A stretch of 64,000 nt of DNA from Pseudoduganella umbonata (GCF_014192225.1 NZ_JACHXS010000001.1:62001-126000), one strand, 5' to 3'; numbered from the stretch's first letter, positions 36,132 through 44,890 are shown. Numbers and translations are program-made. The notes: a model not told the origin generated them from the sequence alone.

Positions 36132-37253
36132 ATGAACGCCCCCGCACCTTCCGCCATCTACCCGAAGAATGCCTGGTATGTCGCCGCCACGCCGGACGAG
36201 ATCGCCGACAAGCCCTTGGGCCGCCAAATCTGCGGCGAGAAGATCGTGTTCTACCGCGCCGCCCAGGGCGTGGCCGCCGTCGAGGATTTCTGCCCGCACC
36301 GCGGCGCGCCGCTGTCGCTGGGCTTCGTGCGCGACGGCACGCTGGTCTGCGGCTACCACGGCCTGCAGATGGGCTGCGACGGCAAGACGGTGGCGATGCC
36401 CGGCCAGCGCGTGCGCGGCTTCCCGTGCATCCGCAGCTATCCTGCCGTCGAGCGCTACGGCTTCATCTGGGTCTGGCCGGGCGATGCGGCACTGGCCGAT
36501 GCCGCCACGATCCCGCACCTGCACTGGGCCGTGGACGAAGGCTGGGCCTACGGCGGGGGCCTGTATCACATCGGCTGCGAATACCGGCTGATGGTCGACA
36601 ACCTGATGGACCTGACGCACGAGACCTATGTGCACGCGTCGTCGATCGGCCAGAAGGAAATCGACGAGGCGCCCGTCACCACGAAGACCGTCGGCGACGA
36701 GGTGATCACCAGCCGTTTCATGGAAAACGTGATGCCGCCGCCGTTCTGGCAGGCGGCGCTGCGCGGCAACGGCCTGCCCGACGACGTGCCGGTCGACCGC
36801 TGGCAGATCTGCCACTTCACGCCGCCCAGCCACGTGCTGATCGAGGTGGGCGTGGCGCTGGCGGGCAAGGGCGGGTACGACGCGCCGGCCGGGTTCAAGG
36901 CATCGTCGATCGTGGTCGACTTCATCACGCCGGAAACCGAGACCACGCACTGGTACTTCTGGGGCATGGCACGCAACTTCAAGGCCGACGACAAGGCGCT
37001 GACCGACACGATCCGCACCGGCCAGGGCAAGATCTTCAGCGAGGACCGCGCGATGCTGGAACAGCAGCAGGCGAACATCCTGCGCCATCCGGAGCGGCGC
37101 CTGCTGATGCTCAACATCGATGCGGGCGGCGTACAGTCGCGCAAGGTGATCGACCGCTGGCTGGCGCGCGAAGCACCAGCACCGGCACCGGCACCGGCAC
37201 CAGCACCGGCACTAGCGCAGCCGCAGACGCAGGCAGGGCAGGTGGCGGCATGA
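36132..37253 (+). CDS. vanA: Vanillate O-demethylase, oxygenase subunit
   Basis: The protein has 373 aa. The Rieske cluster ligands are CPHRGAPLS and CGYHGLQMG; the mononuclear iron site follows in DNLMDLTHETYVHAS. It converts vanillate to protocatechuate and formaldehyde with VanB. The start ATG 36132 has AAGGAGA upstream. The C-terminal tail is an Ala-Pro repeat encoded by a short GCACCG-type DNA repeat (about 37176-37215), unusual for VanA and probably variable in length. The stop overlaps vanB (ATGA). Confidence 0.92.
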   Translation: MNAPAPSAIYPKNAWYVAATPDEIADKPLGRQICGEKIVFYRAAQGVAAVEDFCPHRGAPLSLGFVRDGTLVCGYHGLQMGCDGKTVAMPGQRVRGFPCIRSYPAVERYGFIWVWPGDAALADAATIPHLHWAVDEGWAYGGGLYHIGCEYRLMVDNLMDLTHETYVHASSIGQKEIDEAPVTTKTVGDEVITSRFMENVMPPPFWQAALRGNGLPDDVPVDRWQICHFTPPSHVLIEVGVALAGKGGYDAPAGFKASSIVVDFITPETETTHWYFWGMARNFKADDKALTDTIRTGQGKIFSEDRAMLEQQQANILRHPERRLLMLNIDAGGVQSRKVIDRWLAREAPAPAPAPAPAPALAQPQTQAGQVAA

Positions 37254-38206
37254 GCACGCTGCGTGTGAAAGTCGCCCGGCGCGCCTGCGAGGCCGACGAT
37301 GTGTGCAGCTACGAACTGGTCGCCGTGGATGGCGCAACTCTGCCGCCGTTCACGGCCGGGGCGCACATCGACGTCCACGTCGGCGGCGGCATCGTCCGCC
37401 AGTATTCGCTGTGCAATGCGCCGCATGAGACGCACCGCTACCTGATCGGCGTGCTGCGCGAGCCAACCTCGCGCGGCGGCTCCAGTGCGATGCACGAGCG
37501 GATCGCCGAGGGCATGGAACTGGACGTCAGCGTGCCGCGCAATCATTTCGGCCTGGCCGGCGGGACGCATCACAGCGTGCTGTTCGCCGGCGGCATCGGC
37601 ATCACGCCGCTGCTGGCAATGGCCGAACACCTGCACGCGCAAGGCCTGCCGTTCACGCTGCACTACAGCGTGCGCAGCGCGGCGCGGGCCGCGTTTCGCG
37701 CACGGCTGGACGAAGCGCCGTTCGCCTCTGGCGTGCGCCTGCACCTCGACGAAGAAGGCACGCGCCTCGACGTGGCGGCCGCGCTGTCGGAATGTCCGCC
37801 GGGGACGCACCTGTACGTGTGCGGCCCGGCCGGCTACATCGACCACGTGCTGCGCGCGGCGCGCGCGCTGGGCTGGGGCGACGACCGCCTGCACCGCGAG
37901 TACTTCGGCGCCGCGCCCGTCGTGGAAGAGGCGGGCGAGCGGGCTTTCGACGTGCGCATCGCCAGCAGCGGCAATACCTATGCGATACCGCCCGGCCGCA
38001 CGGTGGTGCAGGTGCTGGCCGAGCACGGGATCGACGTGCCGGTATCGTGCGAGCAGGGCGTCTGCGGCACCTGCCTGACGCGCGTGCTGGAGGGCATACC
38101 CGAGCACCGCGACCTGTACCAGACGGAGGAAGAGCAGGCAGCCAACGACCAGTTCACGCCGTGCTGCTCGCGTGCGAAGAGCGCGCTGCTGGTGCTCGAT
38201 CTGTAG
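37250..38206 (+). CDS. vanB: Vanillate O-demethylase, reductase subunit
   Basis: The protein has 318 aa. Domains in order are an FMN-binding barrel (PFTAGAHIDVHV, RQYSLCNAP), an NAD-binding part (LFAGGIGITPLLAMAEHL, YVCGPAGYIDHV) and a C-terminal plant-type 2Fe-2S domain (CEQGVCGTCLTRVLEG, with the fourth Cys in FTPCCSRAK). It passes electrons from NADH to VanA. The start overlaps vanA. The stop TAG is the first of four TAG triplets spaced exactly eight bases apart. Confidence 0.93.
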   Translation: MSTLRVKVARRACEADDVCSYELVAVDGATLPPFTAGAHIDVHVGGGIVRQYSLCNAPHETHRYLIGVLREPTSRGGSSAMHERIAEGMELDVSVPRNHFGLAGGTHHSVLFAGGIGITPLLAMAEHLHAQGLPFTLHYSVRSAARAAFRARLDEAPFASGVRLHLDEEGTRLDVAAALSECPPGTHLYVCGPAGYIDHVLRAARALGWGDDRLHREYFGAAPVVEEAGERAFDVRIASSGNTYAIPPGRTVVQVLAEHGIDVPVSCEQGVCGTCLTRVLEGIPEHRDLYQTEEEQAANDQFTPCCSRAKSALLVLDL

Positions 38207-38230
38207 TGCAGTAGGTTTGTAGTCCCGTAG
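38203..38230 (+). repeat. Four TAG stops at 8-bp intervals after vanB
   Basis: TAG occurs at 38204, 38212, 38220 and 38228, each as GTAG, in units TAGTGCAG, TAGGTTTG, TAGTCCCG and TAGTTTAC. With an 8-bp period the stops fall in all three frames. The first is the vanB stop. Confidence 0.65.
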
Positions 38231-38252
38231 TTTACAACGACAAGGAGGAGAC

Positions 38253-39434
38253 ATGACACACCAACCGAAACGCCGTACCCTGCTGGCCGGTGCGGCCGCC
38301 GCCGCAGCGACGGCCTCGCTGCCATCGTTCGCATTCGCCGCCGAGCCGCTGAAGGTCGGGCTGATCGTACCGATGTCCGGCCCGTTCGCCTCGACCGGGC
38401 GGCAGATCGAGGCGGCCGTCAAGCTGTACCAGCAGAAGCATGGCGACAGCGTGGCGGGCCGCAGGATCGAGGTCGTGCTGAAGGATGACGGCGGCGTGGC
38501 GCCGGACGTGACGAAACGCATCGCGCAGGAGCTGGTGGCGCGCGACAAGGTGCGCGTGCTGGCCGGCTTCGGCCTGACGCCGCTGGCGCTGGCCGCGGCG
38601 CCGATCGCCACGCAGGCGAAGGTGCCGATGATCGTGATGGCCGCCGCCACGTCGATCATCCCACAGCGTTCGCCGTACATCGTGCGCACCGGCTTCACGC
38701 TGGCGCAGGTGACGGCGCCGCTGGCCGACTGGGCGGCGAAGAACAGGATCGGCCGCGTGATGACCTTCGTGGCCGATTACGGGCCGGGGCTCGATGCCGA
38801 GAAAGTGTTCGTGAAACGCTTCAGCGCCGGCGGCGGCAAGGTGGTCGATTCGCTGCGCGTGCCGCTGCGCAATCCCGACTACGCGCCTTTCCTCGCACGG
38901 GTGAAGGACGCCAAGCCGGATGCGCTGTTCGTGTTCGTGCCGTCCGGCGAGGGGCAGGCCGTGCTGAAACAGTTCAACGAGCGCGGCCTGGCCGCCGCTG
39001 GCATCCGGCTGATCTGCACCGGCGACGTGCTGGACGACGACCTGATGACCGGCATCGGCAGCGCCGCCAACGGCGTCGTCAGCAGCCACCATTACTCGGC
39101 CGCGCACCCGTCGGCCGACAACCAGGCCTACGTGCGCGCCTTCATGGCCGCCAACAAGGGCATGCGGCCGAACTTCCATTCGGTCGGCGCGTATGACGGC
39201 ATGCACCTGCTGTACCAGGCGCTGGCGAAGACCGGGGGCGACGCCGATGGCGCAAAGCTGCTGGCGGCGATGAAGGGACTGGCATGGAACAGCGTGCGCG
39301 GCCCCGTCAGGATCGACGCCGCCAGCCGCGACATCGTGCAGACCGTGTACATCCGCAAGGCCCAGCAGGCCGACGGCGGCATGTTCAACGTCGAATTCGA
39401 CCAGGTCGCCAACTTCGCCGACCCGGGCGTCTAG
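38253..39434 (+). CDS. ABC transporter solute-binding protein, second copy
   Basis: The protein has 393 aa with a Tat-like leader (KRRTLLAGAAAAAATA) ending AFAA. It is a Peripla_BP_6 protein: LKVGLIVPMSGPFASTGRQ, FVADYGPGLDAEKVF and YDGMHLLYQAL. It is clearly similar to the protein at 25542, sharing ARDKVxxLAGFGLTP and RDIVQTVYxR. It follows vanAB and may serve the ABC importer at 31.8 kb with vanillate or a related acid. The end lies beside a dispersed repeat element. Confidence 0.86.
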   Translation: MTHQPKRRTLLAGAAAAAATASLPSFAFAAEPLKVGLIVPMSGPFASTGRQIEAAVKLYQQKHGDSVAGRRIEVVLKDDGGVAPDVTKRIAQELVARDKVRVLAGFGLTPLALAAAPIATQAKVPMIVMAAATSIIPQRSPYIVRTGFTLAQVTAPLADWAAKNRIGRVMTFVADYGPGLDAEKVFVKRFSAGGGKVVDSLRVPLRNPDYAPFLARVKDAKPDALFVFVPSGEGQAVLKQFNERGLAAAGIRLICTGDVLDDDLMTGIGSAANGVVSSHHYSAAHPSADNQAYVRAFMAANKGMRPNFHSVGAYDGMHLLYQALAKTGGDADGAKLLAAMKGLAWNSVRGPVRIDAASRDIVQTVYIRKAQQADGGMFNVEFDQVANFADPGV

Positions 39435-39458
39435 CCAAGTCACCGTCGGCAGAGACCT

Positions 39459-39603
39459 GGTGTCGGACACCGCAGGTGTCGGACACCGGTTTTTAGCGAT
39501 ATTCACGCAGAAACCGGTGTCTGACACCATTTCCGGTGGAAATAGTGTCAGACACCAGGGGCGTTTTGAAACATTCCAGGTTAATGGGTGTCTGTCACCG
39601 GTT
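39459..39603. repeat. Dispersed GGTGTCNGACACC element, copy 3
   Basis: GGTGTCGGACACC occurs at 39459 and 39475; GGTGTCTGACACC at 39516 and a variant at 39544 lie in mirrored order, and GGTGTCTGTCACCGG (39587) follows. ACCGGTTTTT and AAACCGGT face each other around a short loop. The stop codon of the pcaC-pcaD fusion (TGA, 39595-39597 on the minus strand) lies within the last motif. Confidence 0.75.
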
Positions 39604-40845
39604 TTCGAGAAACGCCTGTATCGCTCGGGCAAACGCGGCGGGCTGTTCGATGGCGGCGATGTGCGAGGCGTCCGGCAGCACGACCAGCTGCGCGCCGGGG
39701 ATGGCGTCGGCGATGGTTTGCGACATCGCCACCGGTGCGCCCTGGTCGAGTTCGCCGGCGATGACCAGCACGGGAGCCGCGATCGCAGAGAGGCGCGCGG
39801 TCGTGTCGACGTTGCCGACCGCATGGCAGCAACCCGCATAGCCGACCGGGTCGGTGCTGGTCAGCCGCCGCCGCCAGCGGGCGACGGTGCCGCCGTGCGT
39901 GGCGCGGAAGGCGTCGTGGAAGTAGCGGCCCATGACGGTGTCGGCAATCGCCTCGATGCCCTGTTCGCGCACGGTGGCGATGCGCTGCTTCCAGGCGTCG
40001 CGCGCCGCTTCCGGGTAGCCGGACGACGAGTTGGCGATGACCAGCGCCTGCACCAGCGCCGGGTGGCGCAGCGCCAGTTCCTGGCCCACCATGCCGCCCA
40101 TCGACAGGCCGATCCACGTGACGGGGCCGGTGTCCAGTTCCAGCAGCAGCCGGGCGGCGTCGTCGGCCAGCGCCGCCATGTCGTACGCGCCTTCGGGCGC
40201 CTCGGAACCGCCGTGGCCGCGATGGTCGTAGGCGATCACGCGGCTGTCCCCGGCCAGCAGCGTGGCCAGGCCGTCCCACATCGACAGGTCCATGCCCAGC
40301 GCATGGCTGAGTACCACGGTGCGGCGCGGCGGCTGGCCGTTGCGCGGCTCGCGGATCGTGTAGTGCAGGGCAGGGCGGCTGGCGGTACGGCGCTCGTGGC
40401 CGACGCCCGGATGGGGCACCGTGCCCGGCTGGGTCGGCGACAGTGGATGGTTCATCTCGCGCAGGATCGCCTGCGTGTGCGCGAACGCGGTGTTCGCGGC
40501 CGGCACGCCGGCATAGATGGCCGACTGCATCAGCACTTCCTTCAGTTCGTCCGGGGTCATGCCGCCGTCGGCGCCGGGGCGCAGCGCGGCGCGCACGTGC
40601 AGTTCGAATTCTTCCCAGCGGCCCAGCGCGATCGTGATCGACAGCACGATGGCGCGGCGCGTCTTGTACTCGAGGCCCGGGCGGCCCCAGATCTCGTTCC
40701 ACGCGAAGCGCGTGATCAGGTTCTGGAAGTCGGCGTTGAAGGCGTTGGCGTTGTTCAGCGAACGGTCCACCCAGTCGTCGCCGAGAATGGTGCGGCGGTT
40801 CTGCAGGCCGCGTTCGAAATCGTGGTCGAAAGGATCGTAGGTCAT
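39595..40845 (-). CDS. Fused 4-carboxymuconolactone decarboxylase / 3-oxoadipate enol-lactonase
   Basis: The protein has 416 aa. Residues 1-130 are PcaC (FERGLQNRRTILGDDWVDRS split at its usual turn, RRAIVLSITIALGRWEE, IYAGVPAANTAF). After a short linker, residues 160-416 are PcaD, an alpha/beta hydrolase with SHALGMDLSMWDG, IGLSMGGMVGQ (Ser), AGELDQGAP (Asp) and PDASHIAAIE (His). It makes 3-oxoadipate from carboxymuconolactone. The order is PcaC then PcaD, the reverse of the actinobacterial PcaL fusion. It is last in the pcaHGB operon, 11 bp after pcaB. Confidence 0.93.
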   Translation of the reverse strand: MTYDPFDHDFERGLQNRRTILGDDWVDRSLNNANAFNADFQNLITRFAWNEIWGRPGLEYKTRRAIVLSITIALGRWEEFELHVRAALRPGADGGMTPDELKEVLMQSAIYAGVPAANTAFAHTQAILREMNHPLSPTQPGTVPHPGVGHERRTASRPALHYTIREPRNGQPPRRTVVLSHALGMDLSMWDGLATLLAGDSRVIAYDHRGHGGSEAPEGAYDMAALADDAARLLLELDTGPVTWIGLSMGGMVGQELALRHPALVQALVIANSSSGYPEAARDAWKQRIATVREQGIEAIADTVMGRYFHDAFRATHGGTVARWRRRLTSTDPVGYAGCCHAVGNVDTTARLSAIAAPVLVIAGELDQGAPVAMSQTIADAIPGAQLVVLPDASHIAAIEQPAAFARAIQAFLENR

Positions 40846-40856
40846 GGGAGTCCGGG

Positions 40857-42248
40857 TTAATGGTCCTTGGTCAGTGAGGCGGCCTGCTCGCGGAGCTGGG
40901 GCAGGCGGCGGGCGGCCAGCCGGCGCGCGGCACCGGCGGCGGCGACGGGATCGAACAGCGCCTGCAGGCCGGACAGGGCCGCTGCATCGCAGCGTTCGCG
41001 CAGCGTGTCGTGCGATTGCACCGCCTCGGGCAACAGGTCGGCCAGGTGGCGGCCTTCCGCCACCGCGCGGCGCGTCAGGCCTTCGACGAATTCGTGGGCG
41101 GCCGGGCGGCCGATGAATTCGGCCAGCCGGATCGACAGCGCCTCGGCAAAGATCAGGCCCTGCAGCGCATCGATGTTGCGGCCCATGCGGCCCGTATCGA
41201 CGGCCAGCGCGCCGAATGCGTCGTTCAGCGCCTGCAGCGCACCGTGCGCGCTGATGAACAGCTGCGGCCACTCGGCCAGTTCGGCCTGCCAGTTGCCGAG
41301 GCCCCGTTCGTGCTGCTGGCCCATCGTGTTCAGCAGCGACGCGGCATGCTGCGGCGTGCGCGCGGCGGCCGCCAGCGCGATCATCGCCGAGACGGGATTG
41401 CGCTTGTGCGGCATGGCCGACGAACCGCCGCGGCCGTTGCCGGACGGTTCGGCCAGTTCGCCGATCTCGCCCTGTGCCATCAGCGAAAGGTCGGTGGCGA
41501 TCTTGCCCAGGCTGCCCGCCAGCACGGCCACTTCGAGGCCCAGGCGCACCCACTCGTCGCGCTGGGTATGCCATGGCGCGTCGGCCACCTTCAGGCCCAG
41601 GTCGTCCGCCAGGCGCTGCGCCACGGCGTCGGCATCGTCGCCCATCACGGCCAGCGTGCCGACCGCGCCGCCCAGCTGCAGCTGCAATGCGCGGCCGGCC
41701 GCCTCGCGCAGCCGTTCGCGGGCGCGCAGCAGCGGCGCCGTCCAGCCCAGCACTTTCCAGCCGAAGCTCGTCACCTGCGCCGGCTGCATCAGCGTGCGGG
41801 CCAGCACCGGCGTGTCGATGTGGGCTTCGGCCAGCGCCAGCAGCGTCTGCGCAAGCTGCGCCAGGCCGCTGTCGATCAGTTGCAAGGCCTCGCGCGTGGC
41901 CAGCACCAGCGCGGTGTCGACCACGTCCTGGCTGGTGCTGCCCCAGTGGACGAAGGCGGCGCTGTCCTTGTCGTACAGCGCGACGGTCCTGGTGAGCTCC
42001 TTGACCAGCGGAATGGCCAGGCTGCCGGCGCGGCGGCTCGCGGCGATCAGCGCCGGGATGTCATACAGCTGCGCGTTGCAGACGCCGGCAATGGCGCGTG
42101 CCGCCGCCGCCGGGATCAGGCCTTCCCCGGCCTGCGCGGCGGCCAGCGCCTGCTCGAAGCGGAACATGCCCTGGACGATCGCGGCATCGTCGAACACCGC
42201 GATCATGTCGGTCGTCGTGAGGAAGCTGTCGAAGATCGATACACTCAT
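40857..42248 (-). CDS. pcaB: 3-carboxy-cis,cis-muconate cycloisomerase
   Basis: The protein has 463 aa of the fumarase/aspartase superfamily. The signature is GGSSAMPHKRNPV, with HWGSTSQDVVDTALVL and TLMQPAQVTSFGWK as further family blocks. It closes 3-carboxymuconate to 4-carboxymuconolactone. Start ATG 42248. The 37-bp gap to pcaG holds a short CCCGTTTTT repeat. The gene lies between pcaG and the fused pcaC-pcaD, in pathway order. Confidence 0.94.
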   Translation of the reverse strand: MSVSIFDSFLTTTDMIAVFDDAAIVQGMFRFEQALAAAQAGEGLIPAAAARAIAGVCNAQLYDIPALIAASRRAGSLAIPLVKELTRTVALYDKDSAAFVHWGSTSQDVVDTALVLATREALQLIDSGLAQLAQTLLALAEAHIDTPVLARTLMQPAQVTSFGWKVLGWTAPLLRARERLREAAGRALQLQLGGAVGTLAVMGDDADAVAQRLADDLGLKVADAPWHTQRDEWVRLGLEVAVLAGSLGKIATDLSLMAQGEIGELAEPSGNGRGGSSAMPHKRNPVSAMIALAAAARTPQHAASLLNTMGQQHERGLGNWQAELAEWPQLFISAHGALQALNDAFGALAVDTGRMGRNIDALQGLIFAEALSIRLAEFIGRPAAHEFVEGLTRRAVAEGRHLADLLPEAVQSHDTLRERCDAAALSGLQALFDPVAAAGAARRLAARRLPQLREQAASLTKDH

Positions 42249-42285
42249 CCGTTTCTTCTCCCGTTTTTCCCGTTTTTCCCGTTCG

Positions 42286-42816
42286 TCACGTGTAGTCGAA
42301 GAAGACGGTCTCGCCTTCGCCCTGCATGTGGATGTCCCAGCGGTAGCTGCCGTCCGGCTGGCGGCGTGCCAGCAGCGTGCCGCGGCGCTCTTCCGGCACT
42401 TGCGCCAGCAGCGGCGACGGCGGCGCGTCGTCCAGGAACACGGCCGTGAACTGGTGTTTGACCAGGCCGCGCGCAAAGATCGTCACGAAGGCGGCGGGCG
42501 CGTCGGCCGGCGCATCGGCGGGGCGGGACAGCCGGAACTGGAATTCGCCCGCTTCGCCGCTGGGAATGCGGCGGAAGCCGGGGATGGCCTGCTGCGCCTC
42601 GGCCTGCGAGGCGTGCGGGTTCCAGGCTTCCAGCTGGGCGTCGTTGATGGGCGCGCCGTCGCCGTCGCAGATCACGCCGCGCACGGTCACGGTAGGCGCC
42701 GTCGTCTCGACGTTGGCGGTGGCATCGACGCTCCATTGCCACGCTTCGTGGGAGAACGGGCCGATGGTCTGCGAGGTGGTGATTTTGCTCGATTCGTTGC
42801 TCGAATTGGTCGTCAT
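42286..42816 (-). CDS. pcaG: Protocatechuate 3,4-dioxygenase, alpha subunit
   Basis: The subunit has 176 aa. It has the intradiol dioxygenase fold (QTIGPFSHEAWQW, VRGVICDGDGAPINDAQLEAW, FVTIFARGLVKHQFTAVFLDD) but, as in all alpha subunits, not the full iron ligand set. It pairs with PcaH to open the ring of protocatechuate. ATG 42816 lies 10 bp after the pcaH stop. Confidence 0.95.
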   Translation of the reverse strand: MTTNSSNESSKITTSQTIGPFSHEAWQWSVDATANVETTAPTVTVRGVICDGDGAPINDAQLEAWNPHASQAEAQQAIPGFRRIPSGEAGEFQFRLSRPADAPADAPAAFVTIFARGLVKHQFTAVFLDDAPPSPLLAQVPEERRGTLLARRQPDGSYRWDIHMQGEGETVFFDYT

Positions 42817-42826
42817 TATGGTCTCC

Positions 42827-43525
42827 TTACAGGCCCATCGGGGTGGCGTCGCGTCCGCGCAGGACGATGTCGAATTCATAGCCCAGCAGGTGTTCGTGCA
42901 TGGTTTCCTCGATCGAGAACCGCGAGACCAGGCGCTGGCGCGCGGCGGCGTCGGGCACGCTGTTGAAGATCGGATCGTAGTCGAACAGCGGGTCGTTCGG
43001 GAAATACATCTGCGTCACCAGGCGCTGGGCATACACGTTGCCGAACAGCGAGAAGTGGATGTGCGCGGGGCGGAACGCCTTGTGGTGGTTGCCCCACGGG
43101 TAAGGGCCCGGACGGACCGTCACGAAGCGGTAGCGGCCTTCGTCGTCGGTCAGCATCTTGCCCCAGCCGTTGAAGTTCGGGTCGAGCGGGGCGTTGTGCT
43201 GGTCCTTCTTGTGGCGGTAGCGGCCCGCCGAGTTGCATTGCCAGACTTCGACCAGCGAGTTGCGCACGGGCTTGCCATCCTCGTCCGTCACGCGGCCGGT
43301 GACGACGATGCGTTCGCCGATCGCCTCGCCGGTGCAGCCTTCCGGCCGGGTCAGGTCGATCTCGCCCGGCAGCACCAGGCTCGACGGGGTGGCGATGTTG
43401 TCGCTGACGGGCAGCGCCGCGTCGAGGCGCAGCAGCGGCTGCAGGGGGCCGCGCTTGACGGTGGATTTGTATTCGGGATAAACGAGTTCCGGATACACGC
43501 CGGATGGGACGGAATCGAATTTCAC
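42827..43525 (-). CDS. pcaH: Protocatechuate 3,4-dioxygenase, beta subunit
   Basis: The subunit has 232 aa. It contains the iron site: a Tyr in RYRHKKDQHN and another in GPYPWGNHHK, and the two His in FRPAHIHFSLFG. The intradiol signature VTGRVTDEDGKPVRNSLVEVWQ (broken at its middle) is clear. The start is GTG 43525, chosen because AGGAGA lies five bases before it. It is first in the pcaH-G-B-CD operon, divergent from an IclR gene. Confidence 0.95.
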   Translation of the reverse strand: MKFDSVPSGVYPELVYPEYKSTVKRGPLQPLLRLDAALPVSDNIATPSSLVLPGEIDLTRPEGCTGEAIGERIVVTGRVTDEDGKPVRNSLVEVWQCNSAGRYRHKKDQHNAPLDPNFNGWGKMLTDDEGRYRFVTVRPGPYPWGNHHKAFRPAHIHFSLFGNVYAQRLVTQMYFPNDPLFDYDPIFNSVPDAAARQRLVSRFSIEETMHEHLLGYEFDIVLRGRDATPMGL

Positions 43526-43635
43526 TAAAGTCTCCTGGTGCGCTGTGCGCAGTGTTGTCGGATGCAGGCCATGGTAGGCGCCTCGCGCGTCCCCCTCAAC
43601 GGGGTAATGTCGAGCTGCATCCGCAGTGCGCACAC

Positions 43636-43656
43636 TTTGTGCGATACTCGCACAAA
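43636..43656. promoter_or_regulatory. IclR operator candidate between pcaH and its regulator
   Basis: TTTGTGCGA (43636-43644) and TCGCACAAA (43648-43656) are perfect 9-bp arms around TAC, ending 14 bp before the IclR start codon and well placed to block it. A similar half site GCGCACAAA lies before the IclR gene at 56941. It differs from the GTTCGAT boxes of the PcaR-type gene. Confidence 0.7.
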
Positions 43657-43670
43657 CGGGAGGATTTCGC

Positions 43671-44447
43671 ATGGAACAGGCAGAGCAGGTCGAAACGCAT
43701 CCGCGCGACCTCGTCGCCGGGCTGGAAAAAGGCTTGCAGGTGATCGAGGCATTCGACCAGGAGCGTTCGCGCCTGACGATCGCCGAGGTGGCCGAGCGCA
43801 CCGGCCTGACACGGGCGGCAGCGCGGCGCTACCTGATCACGCTGACGCACCTGGGCTATATGCGGCATGAAAACAAGCAGTTTTCGCTGACGCCGGCCGT
43901 GCTGCGGCTGGGGCAGTCGTACCTGCATTCGGCGCGCCTGCCGCGCATTGCCCAGCCTTTGCTGTACCGCCTCGCGTACTCGCTGGGCGAGGCGGCGTCG
44001 TGCGGCGTGCTGGACGACCGGGAGCTCGTCTGCGTGGCCGCGGTCAGCGCCGGGCGCCTGGTATCGACGACGCTGCAGCCCGGCACCCGGGTACCGGCCT
44101 ACTGCACCGCCAACGGGCGCGTGCTGCTGGCGCACCTGCCGGCCGCCGCGGTGGAGCGCTACCTGGCCAGCGTGGAGCCGGAGCGCATCACCGCGCATAC
44201 CATCGTGCACCGCGAGCGGCTGGCGCTGGAAATCGCCCGGGCGCGCGAGCAGGGCTATGCGCTGGTCGACCAGGAGCTGGAACTGGGGCTGCGGGCCATC
44301 GCCGTGCCGCTGCGCAATTTCCGCGGCGATATCGTGGCGGCGCTGAACGTCAGCGTCCACGAGGGCCGGATGCCGATCGAGGCGATGGTGGAGCGCTGCC
44401 TGCCGGCGATGGTAAAGATCCAGGCGGAACTGTCGGCATTATTATGA
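43671..44447 (+). CDS. IclR family regulator of pcaHGB (PcaU/PcaR-like)
   Basis: The protein has 258 aa. The winged helix is in about residues 12-75 (DLVAGLEKGLQVIEAFDQE, TIAEVAERTGLTRAAARRYLITL) and the effector domain follows (TLQPGTRVPAYCTANGRVLLA; QELELGLRAIAVPLR). It faces the pcaH operon with a 21-bp dyad in the gap. The likely effector is protocatechuate, as for PcaU. Start ATG 43671 has GGGAGG upstream. Confidence 0.85.
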   Translation: MEQAEQVETHPRDLVAGLEKGLQVIEAFDQERSRLTIAEVAERTGLTRAAARRYLITLTHLGYMRHENKQFSLTPAVLRLGQSYLHSARLPRIAQPLLYRLAYSLGEAASCGVLDDRELVCVAAVSAGRLVSTTLQPGTRVPAYCTANGRVLLAHLPAAAVERYLASVEPERITAHTIVHRERLALEIARAREQGYALVDQELELGLRAIAVPLRNFRGDIVAALNVSVHEGRMPIEAMVERCLPAMVKIQAELSALL

Positions 44448-44890
44448 AACCGCGGATATTACCCGGCCGTGAGCGAATAATTGTTTTAATCGCGCTGCGG
44501 CTGCCGATAGAGTTTCAAATTTCAATAGCAGCATATAACCTTCGCGGATATTCATTCGATTGCGCGGAGATTGTCCGATCATTGTAGAAGTGTGACCCGG
44601 CAATCGACAATTGGCCCGGTCTTTCACGACAAACAAGTGACGGGCAATGACATCTTCCCCCGGAGCGCCGCCCTGGTGCTGCCAGCGGTATTTCCTGCGC
44701 GGCCCATCCATCCGGACCACTGATTCCTGTCGAATAAAAAGCCGCTTGTATTCGGACGTACGTTGTCTATGTTGAATAGCCATGACGGCGCCGATTGCCA
44801 CTTCATAAAAAATCCAGCCGGCTCCGGCGCGTCATGTCTTCCGGTCGGATAACCGGCCGGGTTTATCACGCATGTCCAAGGAGATAATCG
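44448..44890. other. 443-bp gap, AT-richer, no gene supported
   Basis: This stretch is clearly lower in GC than its surroundings. It separates the pca regulator from the two-gene module at 44.9 kb. A minus-strand frame at 44442-44801 lacks any recognisable domain. A hairpin CCGGT-CGGATA-ACCGG lies near 44840. The promoter of the next gene must be here but no convincing -35/-10 pair was found. The base shift suggests the module beyond was acquired. Confidence 0.5.

Noticed and set aside
43559..43623. CGGATGCAG and CTGCATCCG arms 47 bp apart in the pcaH regulator gap
   Set aside because: The spacing is too wide for a usual operator, and a better dyad (43636-43656) explains the regulation.
44442..44801. 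Minus-strand ORF of 119 codons in the AT-rich gap
   Set aside because: No ribosome site, no family resemblance and overlap with the end of the IclR gene; treated as non-coding.
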